64,000 nucleotides of DNA from Streptomyces xanthophaeus (GTDB lineage: Bacteria; Actinomycetota; Actinomycetes; Streptomycetales; Streptomycetaceae). A model generated the notes under the pieces. That model did not search any database and was not told where the DNA came from. It was given only the letters and a program-made list of their open reading frames with translations. Each line of letters opens with the position of its first letter. The stretch's first letter is position 1. A program made the position numbers and the translations under genes. The stretch is taken from contig NZ_JOFT01000039.1 in the NCBI RefSeq assembly GCF_000725805.1, positions 3,718 to 67,717 of the forward strand, read 5' to 3'. Shown here in pieces: positions 1 to 8,159 of this stretch.

Positions 1-1
1 C

Positions 2-196
2 GACGCGGCGGGCGAGTTCGCCTACCGCGTCGGGCTGCCCGGCAAGAGCGGGGTGGGCGGCGGGATCGTCGCGGTCGTCCCGGGCCGGTGCACCGTGGCG
101 GTGTGGAGCCCCGGGCTGGACGCCCGGGGCAACTCCGTCGCGGGTGTGGCGGCCCTCGACCGGTTCACGACCCTGACGGGGCTCTCGGTCTTCTGA
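2..196 (+). CDS. glsA: Glutaminase, C-terminal end (partial)
   Basis: Only the last 64 codons are present; the gene enters from outside the left edge. The visible protein carries the segment [15 protein letters not shown] followed by [10 protein letters not shown], which matches the conserved C-terminal core of serine-dependent (GlsA-type) glutaminases. These cytoplasmic enzymes hydrolyse L-glutamine to glutamate and ammonia. The frame is open from base 2 to a TGA stop. The catalytic serine and lysine lie upstream and cannot be checked. The assignment rests on the short but distinctive glycine-rich motif, so the family is likely right although the gene is incomplete. Confidence 0.8.
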   Translation, partial: DAAGEFAYRVGLPGKSGVGGGIVAVVPGRCTVAVWSPGLDARGNSVAGVAALDRFTTLTGLSVF

Positions 197-216
197 GGCC
201 CGGCCCGACCGGCGTC

Positions 217-843
217 CTAGACCTCGGCTACGGCGTCCTGGACCCCGGTCCCCGCTCCGGCACCCGCTCCGGCCTTCTCCAGGTCCGCGGCGAGCTCCAG
301 CCGGTAGCGGCGGCCCGGGTTTCCGCGCGGGCTGGTGAACTCCTCGGCCACGTCCATCCCGAGGCGTTCCGCGACCGCCACCGAACGGGTGTTGCGGGCG
401 TCGATCATCGCGACGACGTGCGGTACGCCTGCCTCGCGCACCCGCTCGACGGTGGCGAGGGCGGCGGCGTACGCGTACCCGCGGCCCCAGTGCTCGCGGC
501 CGAGCCGCCAGCCGATCTCGGTCTCGCCGACCGGACCCCAGTCCAGGGGCCAGGGCTGGGCCCCGGTGAAGCCGATCACCGTGCCTTCCGCGTCCAGCAG
601 GGTCCACAGGCAGTAGCCGAGCTGGGCGTCGTGCATGCGCTGGCGCGCGGTGAACTCCTCGTACGCGGACAGTTCGGCGGGCCCGCCCAGGAATTCCATG
701 ACGTCGGAGTCGTCGAAGATGCGGTGCCAGGCGTGCGCGTCCTCGTCCGTCGGCACGCGCAGCCGTACGGGAGGGAGCGACCGGGCCGGGGCGCCCGACG
801 CGGACGCGGGCGTGGGCAGGGCTGAGCTGGGCGAGCTGGTCAA
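217..843 (-). CDS. GNAT-family N-acetyltransferase (RimJ/RimL type)
   Basis: This 208-residue protein has the layout of the RimJ/RimL branch of GNAT acetyltransferases. A disordered N-terminus leads into LRVPTDEDAHAWHRIFDD, then a central GWRLGREHWGRGYAYA segment that corresponds to the acetyl-CoA pyrophosphate-binding loop (R/Q-x-x-G-x-G/A), then ARNTRSVAVAERLGM, the usual motif-B helix. Such enzymes transfer acetyl from acetyl-CoA to an amine, often a protein N-terminus, amino sugar or antibiotic; the substrate cannot be told from sequence. The gene is transcribed away from the reductase gene at 941, leaving a 97-bp divergent promoter region. The start is uncertain because the first 25 residues are low complexity. 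Confidence 0.85.
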   Translation of the reverse strand: MTSSPSSALPTPASASGAPARSLPPVRLRVPTDEDAHAWHRIFDDSDVMEFLGGPAELSAYEEFTARQRMHDAQLGYCLWTLLDAEGTVIGFTGAQPWPLDWGPVGETEIGWRLGREHWGRGYAYAAALATVERVREAGVPHVVAMIDARNTRSVAVAERLGMDVAEEFTSPRGNPGRRYRLELAADLEKAGAGAGAGTGVQDAVAEV

Positions 844-940
844 CGGGGAGACCCTTCTGATCGCTATCTCTCTCGCTGCATAGACTGCACATGTCCGGTG
901 CCGCCTGGCACCCTATATCGAGCCTTCGGGAGACCCAGCC

Positions 941-2224
941 GTGACCGAGCCCCTCTCCGAACACTCCGCGGATGTGATCGTCGTCGGTGCCGGGCCCGCC
1001 GGCGCGACCACCGCGTACTACCTCGCCAAGGCCGGACTCGACGTACTGCTGTTGGAGAAGACGGCGTTCCCGCGCGAGAAGGTCTGCGGCGACGGACTGA
1101 CCCCGCGCGCCACCAAGCAGTTGGTGTCGATGGGCATCGACATCTCGGAAGAGGCCGGCTGGCTGCGGAACAAGGGCCTGCGGATCATCGGCGGCGGCCA
1201 GCGGCTCCAGCTGGACTGGCCGGAACTCGCCTCCTTCCCGGACTACGGACTCGTGCGCAAGCGCGACGACTTCGACGAGACCCTGGCCCGGCAGGCGCAG
1301 AAGGCCGGCGCGCGGCTGTACGAGCGCTGCAACGTCGGCGAGCCCGTCCGTGACCCGCGCACCGGCCACATCACCGGTGTGCAGGCGAAGCTGGGTGAGG
1401 AGAAGGTCCCGGTCACCTTCAGCGCCCCGCTGGTCGTCGCGGCCGACGGCAACTCCTCCCGGCTGTCCCTGGCGATGGGTCTGCACCGGCGCGAGGACCG
1501 TCCGATGGGCGTCGCGGTCCGTACGTACTTCACCTCGCCCCGGCACGACGACGACTACCTGGAGTCGTGGCTGGAGCTGTGGGACCGGCGCGGCGCCGAG
1601 GACCGGCTGCTGCCCGGCTACGGCTGGGTCTTCGGCATGGGTGACGGCACGTCCAACGTGGGCCTCGGCATCCTCAACTCCTCGTCCGCCTTCAAGGAGC
1701 TGGACTGGCGCGAGGTCCTCAAGGCCTGGTGCGCGTCCATGCCGGAGGACTGGGGCTACACCCCGGAGAACATGACGCAGCCGATCCGCGGCGCGGCCCT
1801 GCCGATGGCCTTCAACCGGCAGCCGCACTACACCAAGGGCCTGCTGCTGGTCGGTGACGCGGGCGGCCTGGTCAACCCGTTCAACGGCGAGGGCATCGCC
1901 TACGCCATGGAGTCGGGGCAGATCGCGGCCGAGGTCATCGTGCAGGCGCACGCCCGGTCCACCCCGGCCCTGCGCGAACTGGCCCTGCACTCGTACCCGA
2001 AGGTGCTCAAGGAGACGTACGGCGGCTACTACACGCTGGGCCGCGCCTTCGTGAAGCTGATCGGCAACCCGAAGGTCATGAAGGTCGCCACGCAGCGCGG
2101 CCTGACCCACCCGCTGCTGATGAAGTTCACGCTGAAGATGCTGGCGAACCTGACCGACCCGACGGGCGGCGACGCGATGGACCGCATCATCAACGGCCTC
2201 TCGAAGGTGGCCCCGAAGGCCTAG
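941..2224 (+). CDS. Geranylgeranyl reductase-family FAD oxidoreductase, MenJ-like menaquinone side-chain reductase
   Basis: The 427-residue flavoprotein begins with a Rossmann FAD motif (DVIVVGAGPAGATTAYYLA). It then has the family signature EKVCGDGLTPRATKQL and a second FAD motif, GDAGGLVNPFNGEGIAYAME, near residue 305. This is the geranylgeranyl reductase family. The actinobacterial member MenJ saturates one or more isoprene units of menaquinone, and streptomycetes make MK-9 with several saturated units. The GTG start follows a GGGAG ribosome site. It sits about 2.2 kb upstream of the complex I operon, whose electron acceptor is menaquinone, and a prenyl diphosphate synthase lies at 29.97 kb. 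The family is certain; the menaquinone role is inferred, and other prenyl lipids could be the substrate. Confidence 0.88.
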   Translation: MTEPLSEHSADVIVVGAGPAGATTAYYLAKAGLDVLLLEKTAFPREKVCGDGLTPRATKQLVSMGIDISEEAGWLRNKGLRIIGGGQRLQLDWPELASFPDYGLVRKRDDFDETLARQAQKAGARLYERCNVGEPVRDPRTGHITGVQAKLGEEKVPVTFSAPLVVAADGNSSRLSLAMGLHRREDRPMGVAVRTYFTSPRHDDDYLESWLELWDRRGAEDRLLPGYGWVFGMGDGTSNVGLGILNSSSAFKELDWREVLKAWCASMPEDWGYTPENMTQPIRGAALPMAFNRQPHYTKGLLLVGDAGGLVNPFNGEGIAYAMESGQIAAEVIVQAHARSTPALRELALHSYPKVLKETYGGYYTLGRAFVKLIGNPKVMKVATQRGLTHPLLMKFTLKMLANLTDPTGGDAMDRIINGLSKVAPKA

Positions 2225-2249
2225 GGCCGGGCCCAGGAGGAGTCCGGAG

Positions 2250-2286
2250 GGGGCGCGGGCCGGTTCTGCCGGTTCCGCGCCCCTTT
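2250..2286 (+). terminator. Rho-independent-type terminator after the geranylgeranyl reductase
   Basis: A nine-base perfect stem (GGGGCGCGG at 2250-2258 with CCGCGCCCC at 2275-2283) encloses a smaller CCGG/CCGG hairpin and is followed by TTTCGT. It starts 26 bp after the reductase stop. It could also stop transcription from the converging small membrane-protein gene. Confidence 0.75.
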
Positions 2287-2290
2287 CGTG

Positions 2291-2614
2291 TCAGTCCTGC
2301 GCCCCGGAGCCGTCCGGGGCGGTGTGCACGGCGCGTACGGAGCGGGCCACCAGCACCAGTCCGCACAGCAGGAGGGCCGCGGAGGCGCTCCAGCCGAGAG
2401 CCAGGGCCAGCGGGTGCCCCGGCTTGTCCCAGGGGCGGGCGGTGGTCAGCAGCCAGCCGCCCACGGCCAGCAGGCCCAGCCCGAGCGCCGCGGGCGCCGC
2501 GGTGGGGTCGGCGCTGCGGTCGTCGGTGCGCTCGCCGGTGCCGTGGTCCTCGTCCGGCAGTCCGCTCACGGACCACCACCTCCAGGTCTCGAACGTCAGG
2601 GCGCGCCCGGCCAT
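2291..2614 (-). CDS. Small membrane protein of unknown function (two TM segments)
   Basis: This 107-residue ORF has a charged N-terminal third rich in Asp/Glu/Arg, then two hydrophobic segments (about residues 42-58 and 73-90) separated by a short loop with RPWDKPGHP. That fits a small two-pass membrane protein with a soluble N-terminus. I do not recognise a family. It converges on the geranylgeranyl reductase and is separated from the upstream P60 peptidase gene by a strong terminator, so it is probably transcribed alone. Coding status is supported by GC-rich third positions and the plausible topology, but the start codon and function are open. Confidence 0.6.
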   Translation of the reverse strand: MAGRALTFETWRWWSVSGLPDEDHGTGERTDDRSADPTAAPAALGLGLLAVGGWLLTTARPWDKPGHPLALALGWSASAALLLCGLVLVARSVRAVHTAPDGSGAQD

Positions 2615-2668
2615 CTTCTCAGGGGGCTCCGGGGCTGCGGCACCCCGGGCGCGGTGGTCCGGGCAGGC

Positions 2669-2715
2669 CGAAAGGCCGGTACTCCGCCCCCGAGCGGGGG
2701 AGTACCGGCCTTTCG
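2669..2715 (-). terminator. Strong terminator of the P60 peptidase gene
   Basis: A nearly perfect inverted repeat has outer arms CGAAAGGCCGGTACT and AGTACCGGCCTTTCG, with an inner GCCCCC/GGGGG stem and a short loop. It lies 26 bp beyond the stop of the NlpC/P60 gene on the minus strand. The AAAGG/CCTTT ends give a T-run on either strand, so it probably works in both directions. Confidence 0.85.
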
Positions 2716-2741
2716 TGGTGCCGTGGTCTTCCGAGCGGGGC

Positions 2742-3614
2742 TCAGAGGATGCGGACGGCGCCCGACGGCTTGTCGTAGTTCATGTTGGTCTCGACGATGC
2801 CCGTGCTGGGGTTCTGCGCGCCGATGAACTTGCCGCCGCCGGAGTAGATGGCGACGTGGTACGAGCCGCTGCGGCTGCCCCAGTAGAGGATGTCGCCCGG
2901 CTGGAGGTTGCTCAGCGAGACGGAGGTGCCCATGGAGGACTGGGCGCCGGAGACGCGCGGCAGGGTGATGCCGGCGGCGCGGTACGCGGCCTGCACGAGG
3001 CCGGAGCAGTCGTACGAGGAGGGGCCGGTGCCGCCTCGGACGTACGCCTTGCCGACCTGGGCGCGGGCGAAGTTCACGATGGCGGCGGCGGAGCCGGTGG
3101 CCGGCGCGGAGACGTAGTTGCCGCTCTCCTTGCTCGGGGTGGCGGCGGTGTTGCCGGAGCCCGTGGAGCCGTTGGAGGTGGCCTTGGTGCTCAGCGAGGC
3201 GCGGGCGGAGCTGCGGTTGGCGCGCTCGGCCTCGGCCTTGCGGGCCTCCTCCTCCTGAGCCTTCTTCTCCGAGTCGGCCTTCTGCTGGGCGTCTTCCTTC
3301 GCCTTCTTCGCCTCGGCGGCAGCGCCGGTGCGGGCGCTCTCCTCCTGGGCGGTCAGTTCGCCCTCGACGGCGGCCGAGCGGGTGTTCTCGGCGGCGGTGG
3401 TGACGGCGGAGGAGACCTCGGCGGCCAGGTCCACGTCGAGGACCGGCATTTCGAGCGTCGTCTCGGCCACGGGCTCGGCGGACGGGGTCGCACTCGCGGT
3501 GCCGGCCATCGCCAGGGTGCTGAGGACGCCACCGGCAACTCCGGCGCGGACCGCGAGCTTCGAGGCGCTGCGGCGGGGCTTCCGGTGGCTGGGTATGTGA
3601 GCGGTGTGGGACAT
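2742..3614 (-). CDS. Secreted C40-family (NlpC/P60) peptidoglycan hydrolase
   Basis: This 290-residue exported cell-wall endopeptidase is predicted to cut stem peptides of peptidoglycan. The N-terminus MSHTAHIPSHRKPRR plus a hydrophobic stretch ending in AMAGTASA is a signal peptide. Residues about 60-150 form an Ala/Glu/Lys/Arg-rich region that looks like a coiled-coil spacer. The last 115 residues are the NlpC/P60 domain, with the catalytic Cys in SSYDCSGLVQAAYRAAG and the His in SYHVAIYSGGG. The ATG at 3614 is chosen because homologues begin MSHTAHI; upstream in-frame starts exist but lengthen an odd N-terminus. It has no good Shine-Dalgarno sequence. It diverges from the nuo operon across an 817-bp gene-free region. 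Confidence 0.92.
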   Translation of the reverse strand: MSHTAHIPSHRKPRRSASKLAVRAGVAGGVLSTLAMAGTASATPSAEPVAETTLEMPVLDVDLAAEVSSAVTTAAENTRSAAVEGELTAQEESARTGAAAEAKKAKEDAQQKADSEKKAQEEEARKAEAERANRSSARASLSTKATSNGSTGSGNTAATPSKESGNYVSAPATGSAAAIVNFARAQVGKAYVRGGTGPSSYDCSGLVQAAYRAAGITLPRVSGAQSSMGTSVSLSNLQPGDILYWGSRSGSYHVAIYSGGGKFIGAQNPSTGIVETNMNYDKPSGAVRIL

Positions 3615-3852
3615 GAGAACAACCGCTATCAGGGGGTCCGGGTTCCCTTCAAGAAACGTGGGTTGCGCCACAGTTGTGCGCGAAGGGTGCTAACCGGGCG
3701 CGTCGCGCAGCGTTTTGACGCCGTAACGGGCGAATCGGACACGCCTGCACAGGGCTGTGATCATGGGGTTTCCGCAATAAGTCCCAATTGATCCTCGGCC
3801 TAGCATCCCTACGGACAGTTGGCCAAGCCCTCTTTCGGTAGCACCGATTCCG

Positions 3853-3868
3853 AGTGACGCAGGTCACA
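3853..3868. promoter_or_regulatory. Candidate Crp-type operator
   Basis: AGTGACGCAGGTCACA is a near-perfect palindrome that fits the motif GTG(N)6GNCAC described for the Streptomyces cyclic-AMP receptor protein, and reads almost the same on both strands. It lies 239 bp upstream of the P60 peptidase start and about 560 bp upstream of nuoA, so the peptidase is the likelier target. Crp in Streptomyces is linked to germination and to cell-wall hydrolases, which would suit this gene. It is sequence match only. Confidence 0.45.
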
Positions 3869-4153
3869 TCCGGGCAGCCCTGTGCGGACGCTGTGACCCG
3901 GCCGTGCCCTCGTTGTGAAGGGATCGCCGCACAACCGCTGCGGGAGGGGTGCGCGCGGGTTCGTGAACGGACGCACACGGGGGTGGCCGCCGCGCCCTGC
4001 GCGTGCCCCGCGTCCACCTCCGTATGCGCGGTTTCCCCCGACCGGGCGACGCGAAATCCTTTATCACGACCGCCAGCGGGATACCAATTTGCCTGCACGG
4101 GCCACCGTTTGATAGGGCGACGCGCTCCCTACCTGCGGTAACGAGCTTGGATG

Positions 4154-4198
4154 TCACCTTTGGTGATCATGTGGCTGCTTCGCGTACGAAGATCACCA
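4154..4198. repeat. Nested inverted repeats TGGTGATC/GATCACCA
   Basis: TGGTGATC (4161-4168) and its exact complement GATCACCA (4191-4198) are 22 bp apart, and the left arm also forms a tight second palindrome, TCACC-TTT-GGTGA (4154-4166). Two further GATCACA copies follow at roughly 4235 and 4268. This may be an operator array for nuo or an RNA hairpin. I do not recognise the binding protein. Confidence 0.4.
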
Positions 4199-4308
4199 CT
4201 CATCGGACTTCATGATCGTTCGTCAGGTGGTGGAGATCACAAACTCGTTGTTGTTACCCGTGTCGCAGATCACAGACGAGCGGGCATAAGATGCGCAGCA
4301 GTCCGGCT

Positions 4309-4324
4309 TGTGAACTGCCTCACA
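4309..4324. promoter_or_regulatory. Rex (redox-sensing repressor) operator upstream of nuoA
   Basis: TGTGAACTGCCTCACA matches the Rex consensus TGTGAACGCGTTCACA at 12 of 16 positions, including the complete TGTGAA and TCACA ends. Rex senses the NADH/NAD+ ratio. In Streptomyces it represses respiratory genes including cydABCD and, by established reports, nuo. The site is 108 bp upstream of the nuoA GTG and about 17 bp downstream of a candidate -10 (TAAGAT), a position suited to blocking transcription. Confidence 0.75.
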
Positions 4325-4431
4325 TGTACACGATCTTCGCGAGGCGGGGCACTTCCCTCAGCTCCCGCTGGGGGACACCCCAGCCGGTGCAGCGGTCCAA
4401 CGGTCAAGGACGACTGGAAGGAGCGAGGAGC

Positions 4432-4791
4432 GTGAATGCGTACGCGCCCATCCTCGTGCTCGGCGCCCTCGGCGCAGGGTTTGCGATCTTCTCCGTGGTC
4501 ATGGCCACGCTGATCGGTCCAAAACGGTACAACCGGGCAAAGCTTGAAGCGTATGAGTGCGGCATCGAGCCGACTCCGATGCCGGCCGGCGGCGGTCGCT
4601 TCCCCATCAAGTACTACCTGACGGCGATGCTCTTCATCATCTTCGATATCGAGGTCGTCTTCCTTTACCCCTGGGCCGTCACCTTCGACTCCCTGGGGAT
4701 CTTCGGGCTCGTCGAGATGCTGCTCTTCGTGCTCACCGTCTTCGTCGCCTACGCCTACGTCTGGCGCCGCGGCGGCCTGGAATGGGACTGA
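4432..4791 (+). CDS. nuoA: NADH-quinone oxidoreductase subunit A
   Basis: The 119-residue three-helix membrane subunit of complex I begins the operon. It contains the family segments AYECGIEP (the loop that contacts the quinone channel) and [12 protein letters not shown], with the conserved Asp and Glu of helix 2. The GTG at 4432 is chosen because it gives the usual length and follows AAGGAG (4418-4423); longer in-frame starts would add about 47 non-conserved residues. NuoA sits at the junction of the peripheral and membrane arms, next to NuoH and NuoB. The gap to nuoB is 14 bp. Confidence 0.97.
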   Translation: MNAYAPILVLGALGAGFAIFSVVMATLIGPKRYNRAKLEAYECGIEPTPMPAGGGRFPIKYYLTAMLFIIFDIEVVFLYPWAVTFDSLGIFGLVEMLLFVLTVFVAYAYVWRRGGLEWD

Positions 4792-4805
4792 GGGGCTGAA
4801 TTTCC

Positions 4806-5360
4806 ATGGGACTGGAAGAGAAGCTGCCGAGCGGCTTTCTGCTGACCACCGTCGAACAGGCCGCGGGCTGGGTGCGCAAGTCATCCGTCTTCCCCGCGAC
4901 CTTCGGCCTCGCCTGCTGCGCCATCGAGATGATGACCACGGGCGCGGGCCGCTACGACCTGGCCCGCTTCGGCATGGAGGTCTTCCGCGGTTCGCCGCGC
5001 CAGGCCGACCTGATGATCGTGGCCGGCCGGGTCAGCCAGAAGATGGCGCCGGTGCTGCGGCAGGTGTACGACCAGATGCCCGCTCCCAAATGGGTCATTT
5101 CCATGGGGGTTTGTGCATCTTCAGGCGGAATGTTCAACAACTACGCCATCGTCCAGGGCGTCGACCACATCGTCCCGGTGGACATCTACCTGCCCGGCTG
5201 CCCGCCGCGCCCCGAGATGCTGATGGACGCGATCCTCAAGCTCCACCAGAAGATCCAGGGCGGCAAGCTCGGCGTGAACCGGGAAGAGGCGGCACGCGAG
5301 GCGGAGGAGGCGGCCCTCAAGGCCCTCCCCATCATCGAGATGAAGGGGCTGCTCCGGTGA
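4806..5360 (+). CDS. nuoB: NADH-quinone oxidoreductase subunit B (cluster N2 subunit)
   Basis: The 184-residue peripheral-arm subunit ligates the terminal 4Fe-4S cluster N2, which passes electrons to menaquinone. All four ligands are visible: the adjacent pair in [10 protein letters not shown], the Cys in [16 protein letters not shown], and the Cys in [11 protein letters not shown]. The C-terminal 30 residues form a charged Glu/Ala-rich helix. The stop overlaps the nuoC start as GTGA, so the two genes are translationally coupled. Confidence 0.97.
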   Translation: MGLEEKLPSGFLLTTVEQAAGWVRKSSVFPATFGLACCAIEMMTTGAGRYDLARFGMEVFRGSPRQADLMIVAGRVSQKMAPVLRQVYDQMPAPKWVISMGVCASSGGMFNNYAIVQGVDHIVPVDIYLPGCPPRPEMLMDAILKLHQKIQGGKLGVNREEAAREAEEAALKALPIIEMKGLLR

Positions 5361-6103
5361 GCGAGACCCAAGAGCCGGAGAACGGCACCGCCGGCGGCGA
5401 CGAGGCCAACGGCAGCAACGTCCCTGCGCCGCGCGCCCAGGGCCCGGAGGTCATCGGCGTCCGCAAGGGCATGTTCGGGGCCGGGGGCGGCGGGGACACC
5501 AGCGGCTACGGCGGCCTCGTGCGCACCGTGGCCCTGCCCGGCGCGACGAGCCGCCCCTACGGCTCCTACTTCGACGAGGTCGCCGACGAACTCGAAGGCG
5601 CCCTGGAGGAGCAGGACCTGGTCCCGGAGAACGCCATCGAGAAGACGGTGGTCGACCGGGGCGAGCTCACCTTCCACATCGCCCGCGAGCACCTCGTACG
5701 GGTCGCCTCCACCCTGCGCGACGACCCGGCCCTGCGCTTCGAGCTCTGCACGGGCGTCTCCGGCGTGCACTTCCCCGGCGACAAGGGCCGCGAACTGCAC
5801 GCGGTCTACCACCTGCGCTCGCTCACCCACGGCCGGATCGTGCGGCTGGAGGTGTCCGTGCCGGACGCCGACCCGCACCTGCCCTCGCTCGTCGCGGTCT
5901 ACCCGACGAACGACTGGCACGAGCGCGAGGCCTACGACTTCTTCGGCCTCGTCTTCGACGGGCACCCGGCCCTCACCCGGATCATGATGCCGGACGACTG
6001 GCAGGGCTTCCCGCAGCGCAAGGACTACCCGCTCGGCGGCATCCCCGTCGAGTACAAGGGCGCCCAGATCCCGGCTCCCGACCAGCGGAGGTCGTACAGC
6101 TGA
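5357..6103 (+). CDS. nuoC: NADH-quinone oxidoreductase subunit C
   Basis: The 248-residue 30-kDa subunit of the peripheral arm starts at a GTG that overlaps the nuoB stop. The first 75 residues are a glycine- and polar-rich extension ([17 protein letters not shown] onward), longer than in enterobacterial NuoC. The conserved domain follows, ending in the signature [18 protein letters not shown] and QRKDYPLGG. NuoC packs against NuoD and NuoB and has no redox centre. It is separate from NuoD here, as is usual outside enterobacteria. The stop and the nuoD start share one base (TGATG). Confidence 0.96.
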   Translation: MSETQEPENGTAGGDEANGSNVPAPRAQGPEVIGVRKGMFGAGGGGDTSGYGGLVRTVALPGATSRPYGSYFDEVADELEGALEEQDLVPENAIEKTVVDRGELTFHIAREHLVRVASTLRDDPALRFELCTGVSGVHFPGDKGRELHAVYHLRSLTHGRIVRLEVSVPDADPHLPSLVAVYPTNDWHEREAYDFFGLVFDGHPALTRIMMPDDWQGFPQRKDYPLGGIPVEYKGAQIPAPDQRRSYS

Positions 6104-7428
6104 TGTCCACGTCAAACCACGCCTCCGCGCGCGAGACCACCGAAGGCACCGTCTACACCGTCACCGGCGGCGACTGGGACGAGGTCGTCCAGTCGGCGGC
6201 CAAGGCCGACGACGAGCGGATCGTCGTCAACATGGGCCCGCAGCACCCGTCCACCCACGGCGTGCTCCGGCTGATCCTGGAGATCGACGGCGAGACGGTC
6301 ACCGAAGCCCGCTGCGGCATCGGCTACCTGCACACCGGCATCGAGAAGAACCTCGAATTCCGGAACTGGACGCAGGGCACCACCTTCGTGACGCGCATGG
6401 ACTACCTGACGCCCTTCTTCAACGAGACGGCGTACTGCCTCGGCGTCGAGAAGCTCCTCGGCATCACCGACCAGATCCCCGACCGCGCCACCGTCATCCG
6501 CGTCCTGCTGATGGAGCTCAACCGGCTCTCCTCGCACCTGGTGTGCATCGCCACCGGCGGCATGGAGCTCGGCGCGACCACGATCATGATCTACGGGTTC
6601 CGGGACCGCGAGCTGATCCTCGACGTCTTCGAGCTGATCACCGGCCTGCGCATGAACCACGCGTTCGTCCGCCCCGGCGGCCTCGCCCAGGACCTGCCCC
6701 CCGGCGCGGTCGACCAGCTGCGCGAGTTCGTCAAGACCATGAAGAAGAACCTGCCGGAGTACGACAAGCTCGCCACCGGCAACCCCATCTTCAAGGCCCG
6801 CATGCAGGACGTCGGCTACCTCGACCTCACCGGCTGCATGGCGCTCGGCGCCACCGGCCCGGTCCTGCGCTCCGCCGGCCTGCCGCACGACCTGCGCAAG
6901 TCGGACCCGTACTGCGGCTACGAGGACTACGAGTTCGACGTACCGACCACCGACACCTGCGACTCCTACGGGCGGTTCCTGATCCGCCTGGAGGAGATGC
7001 GCCAGTCCCTGCGGATCGTCGAGCAGTGCCTGGACCGGCTGGAGCCGGGCCCGGTCATGGTCGCCGACAAGAAGATCGCCTGGCCCGCGCAGCTCGCCAT
7101 GGGCCCGGACGGGCTCGGCAACTCGCTCGACCACATCAGGAACATCATGGGCACCTCCATGGAGGCCCTCATCCACCACTTCAAGCTGGTGACCGAAGGC
7201 TTCCGGGTCCCCGCCGGGCAGGTCTACGCGGCCGTCGAGTCACCCAAGGGCGAACTCGGGGTCCACGTCGTCTCCGACGGCGGCACCCGCCCCTACCGGG
7301 TCCACTACCGCGACCCGTCCTTCACCAACCTGCAGGCCATGGCCGCGATGTGCGAAGGCGGCCAGGTCGCCGACGTCATCGTCGCCGTCGCCTCCATCGA
7401 CCCCGTGATGGGAGGCGTCGACCGATGA
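6103..7428 (+). CDS. nuoD: NADH-quinone oxidoreductase subunit D (49-kDa, quinone site)
   Basis: The 441-residue subunit forms the menaquinone-binding pocket with Nuo[21 protein letters not shown] carries the quinone-site His, [16 protein letters not shown] the second conserved block, and the C-terminal [13 protein letters not shown] segment is intact. The nickel-ligating CxxC pairs of related [NiFe]-hydrogenase large subunits are absent, as expected for a true NuoD. It is the only nuoD in the window, and the second nuo cluster lacks one. It overlaps nuoE by ATGA. Confidence 0.97.
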   Translation: MSTSNHASARETTEGTVYTVTGGDWDEVVQSAAKADDERIVVNMGPQHPSTHGVLRLILEIDGETVTEARCGIGYLHTGIEKNLEFRNWTQGTTFVTRMDYLTPFFNETAYCLGVEKLLGITDQIPDRATVIRVLLMELNRLSSHLVCIATGGMELGATTIMIYGFRDRELILDVFELITGLRMNHAFVRPGGLAQDLPPGAVDQLREFVKTMKKNLPEYDKLATGNPIFKARMQDVGYLDLTGCMALGATGPVLRSAGLPHDLRKSDPYCGYEDYEFDVPTTDTCDSYGRFLIRLEEMRQSLRIVEQCLDRLEPGPVMVADKKIAWPAQLAMGPDGLGNSLDHIRNIMGTSMEALIHHFKLVTEGFRVPAGQVYAAVESPKGELGVHVVSDGGTRPYRVHYRDPSFTNLQAMAAMCEGGQVADVIVAVASIDPVMGGVDR

Positions 7429-8159
7429 CGGACATTTCCCTGGGCATGCCCCAGCTGCCCGCCCCCGACTATCCGGCGGAGGTACGCGAGCGGCTCGCCG
7501 CGGACGCCGCCGAGGTCATCGCCCGCTACCCCGACAGCCGCAGCGCGCTCCTGCCGCTGCTGCACCTGTGCCAGTCGCAGGAGGGCCACGTCTCGCGCAC
7601 CGGCATCCGCTTCTGCGCCGAGGTGCTGGGCCTGACCACCGCGGAGGTCACGGCCGTCGCCACCTTCTACACGATGTACCGGCGGGGGCCCTCCGGGGAC
7701 TACCAGGTCGGCGTCTGCACGAACACCCTGTGCGCGGTGATGGGCGGGGACGCCATCTTCGAGGAGCTCAAGGAGCACCTCGGGGTCGGCAACAACGAGA
7801 CCACCCCCGACGGCAAGGTCACCCTCGAACACATCGAGTGCAACGCGGCCTGCGACTACGCCCCCGTGGTGATGGTCAACTGGGAGTTCTTCGACAACCA
7901 GACCCCCGAGTCCGCCAAGGCCATGGTCGACGACCTGCTGGCCGGCCGCCCGGTCGAGCCGACCCGGGGCGCGCCGCTGTGCACGTACAAGGAGACGGCC
8001 AGGATCCTGGCCGGTTTCCCGGACGAGCGCGAGGGCGCGGTCGAGGCCACCGGCGGCGCCGGACACGCCTCCCTGATCGGCCTGCGCATCGCCCGCGGCG
8101 AATCCCACACCTCGATCGTGCACCCGCGGGGCGAGGCCACCACCGAGGGAGGGGAGTGA
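7425..8159 (+). CDS. nuoE: NADH-quinone oxidoreductase subunit E (2Fe-2S, N1a)
   Basis: The 244-residue thioredoxin-fold subunit of the NADH module holds a 2Fe-2S cluster through CTNTLC and the downstream [15 protein letters not shown]. Its first 160 residues match the family. The C-terminal 70 residues (after the segment [10 protein letters not shown]) are an extension rich in Gly/Ala/Glu, making it longer than the E. coli subunit (about 166 residues), which is common in actinomycetes. It is coupled upstream to nuoD and downstream to nuoF (TGATG). Confidence 0.96.
   Translation: MTDISLGMPQLPAPDYPAEVRERLAADAAEVIARYPDSRSALLPLLHLCQSQEGHVSRTGIRFCAEVLGLTTAEVTAVATFYTMYRRGPSGDYQVGVCTNTLCAVMGGDAIFEELKEHLGVGNNETTPDGKVTLEHIECNAACDYAPVVMVNWEFFDNQTPESAKAMVDDLLAGRPVEPTRGAPLCTYKETARILAGFPDEREGAVEATGGAGHASLIGLRIARGESHTSIVHPRGEATTEGGE

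Larger units (their letters stand above)
3615..4431. promoter_or_regulatory. Long divergent control region between the P60 gene and nuoA
   Basis: No convincing gene lies in these 817 bases: the short open frames on both strands lack ribosome sites and recognisable protein character. The region is visibly less GC-rich than its surroundings and holds several candidate sites, listed separately: a Crp-type palindrome (3853-3868), nested GGTGATC/GATCACC inverted repeats (4154-4198), further GATCACA copies near 4235 and 4268, and a Rex-type operator (4309-4324). A plausible -10 hexamer TAAGAT (4287-4292) precedes the Rex site, but I find no good -35 for it. On the minus strand, TTGGCC (3826-3821) and TAGGCC (3802-3797) are 18 bp apart and could be a weak promoter for the P60 gene. 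Confidence 0.55.

Noticed and set aside
3615..3800. A c-di-AMP (ydaO-type) riboswitch before the P60 gene
   Set aside because: GGGAACCCGG near the start looked suggestive, but it lies next to the ATG and the other conserved elements of the class could not be found in order.
3854..4157. Small open frames within the nuoA upstream region
   Set aside because: No ribosome sites, biased composition, and they overlap several candidate regulatory sites.
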